A stretch of 5,965 nt of DNA, taken from the NCBI GenBank assembly GCA_025457985.1, contig JALOTI010000132.1, forward strand, positions 1 to 5,965, given 5' to 3'. Below, piece by piece: positions 5,361 to 5,965 of the stretch. Below the pieces are notes generated by a model. That model worked only from the letters and a program-made list of their open reading frames with translations, did no database searches and was not told where the DNA came from. This DNA comes from Leptospira sp. Its GTDB lineage: Bacteria; Spirochaetota; Leptospiria; Leptospirales; Leptospiraceae. Position 1 is the first letter of the stretch; every line of letters begins with the position of its first letter. The translations under genes and the position numbers were made by a program.

Positions 5361-5927
5361 TTATGGAAACGAGTCACCTTCCCATTTTGCGACATATGGC
5401 AGGTTTCGATACATCCCTTGGTAGTCCAATCCATACCCCACTAAAAAATCATCCTCGATGATAAACCCAGGGTAGTGGACCTGAATTTTGGGATTGGCTT
5501 TGGATTGTTTCCAAAATAGTGCAGCCACCTTTATTTCCTTAGGCGAATGTTTTTCGACAAGTGAAAATAGAAATTCCAAGGTTTTTCCAGTGTCTACAAT
5601 ATCTTCAACGATTACAACATGGCGATCTTTAATGGAGGTGGTCAATCCGATGACTTCATCCACTCTTCCTGTGGAATGCATTCCGCTGTAGCTGCTTACT
5701 TTCACAAAAGCAATTTCACAAGGCAGGGAGATGTGTTTCATCAAATCGGCGGCAAACATAAACGCACCGTTCAAAATGACCACAAAGACCACGTCTTTAC
5801 CGTGGTATTCTTCATTGATGCTGGCAGCCAACGACTGAACCTCAGCCTGAATTTCTTCTGAAGAAAGGAAGATACCGAATGTTTTATCGTGAATTTGAAG
5901 CACTTCGTCGTGTAAAAATTTGTGCAA
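5361..5927 (-). CDS. hpt: Hypoxanthine phosphoribosyltransferase
   Basis: This cytoplasmic purine-salvage enzyme converts hypoxanthine (often also guanine) plus PRPP into IMP (or GMP) and pyrophosphate. All family landmarks are present: LNGAFMF (52-58), the flexible loop SSYSGMHSTG (78-87), the PRPP-binding motif VVIVEDIVDTGKTL (104-117) with Glu108, Asp109 and the DTGKT loop, the base-contacting Lys140 in ALFWK, and VGYGLDYQGMYRNLP (163-177). The length of 188 residues is slightly above the usual ~180. The first codon of this reading is TTG (5925-5927). An in-frame TAA lies eight codons upstream, and no ATG occurs before residue 57. GTG at residue 9 (5901-5903) would give a 180-residue form closer to relatives. 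Neither start has a Shine-Dalgarno sequence. No terminator is visible after the stop, so read-through into the NHL gene is possible. The family call is very secure; the start is not. Confidence 0.95.
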   Translation of the reverse strand: MHKFLHDEVLQIHDKTFGIFLSSEEIQAEVQSLAASINEEYHGKDVVFVVILNGAFMFAADLMKHISLPCEIAFVKVSSYSGMHSTGRVDEVIGLTTSIKDRHVVIVEDIVDTGKTLEFLFSLVEKHSPKEIKVAALFWKQSKANPKIQVHYPGFIIEDDFLVGYGLDYQGMYRNLPYVAKWEGDSFP

Positions 5928-5931
5928 AAGT

Positions 5932-5951
5932 ACGATTTTGGAACGATTTTA
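5932..5951 (-). promoter_or_regulatory. hpt upstream element: -10-like TAAAAT and 8-bp direct repeat
   Basis: On the minus strand AAAATCGT occurs twice (5950-5943 and 5939-5932). The copies are 11 bp apart, about one helical turn. The upstream copy overlaps TAAAAT (5951-5946), which matches five of six bases of a -10 consensus. The matching -35 position would fall just beyond the window edge. Transcription would start close to 5939, leaving a very short leader before the TTG or about 36 nt before the GTG start. Confidence 0.27.
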
Positions 5952-5965
5952 CCGCTTTTCGCCTT

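Noticed and set aside
5619..5861. 80-codon plus-strand frame opposite hpt
   Set aside because: It is antisense to the conserved phosphoribosyltransferase core and therefore a coding shadow.
1..5965. Mobile element, CRISPR array, defence system or structured RNA
   Set aside because: I found no transposase or integrase, terminal inverted repeats, regularly spaced repeats, tRNA-like fold or riboswitch core. Coding density and gene types look like ordinary chromosome.

Overview
The window looks like an ordinary chromosomal segment of a spirochaete, most likely Leptospira. The support is circumstantial: moderately AT-rich DNA, two lipoproteins with loose spirochaete-type lipoboxes, an OmpA-family protein with a large unfamiliar N-terminal half, and an NHL-repeat lipoprotein with 'VYGQ' and paired-cysteine loops. 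Genus is an inference and species cannot be named.

Layout. Positions 1-49 hold the probable last 15 codons of an upstream plus-strand gene. A PlsC-type acyltransferase with a long C-terminal extension follows (97-1365, +). It converges, with an 11-bp gap, on an OmpA-domain envelope protein (1377-2714, -). An 80-bp divergent spacer (2715-2794) carries a 20-bp inverted repeat and separates ompA-like from a PstS-like phosphate-binding lipoprotein (2795-3733, +). That gene converges on a large six-bladed NHL propeller lipoprotein (3766-5262, -), with a 9-bp perfect hairpin at the junction. A 98-bp spacer then precedes hpt (5361-5927, -), encoding hypoxanthine phosphoribosyltransferase and starting with a non-ATG codon. 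No spacer exceeds 100 bp. I see no tRNA, rRNA, insertion sequence, CRISPR array or phage gene.

How the genes relate. Three of the five complete genes encode exported envelope proteins: an OmpA-like probable peptidoglycan-binding protein, a phosphate-binding lipoprotein and a propeller lipoprotein. The acyltransferase probably acts on membrane lipid. The genes alternate in strand, so there is no obvious operon beyond a possible hpt-NHL read-through. The PstS-like gene has no permease or ATPase genes next to it.

I found no new multi-gene system. The most distinctive points are the propeller's apparent N-to-C 'velcro' closure with cysteine-pair loops on one arc, the HX4E variant of the acyltransferase motif, several small palindromes or repeats in the spacers, and a lack of Shine-Dalgarno sequences at every start.
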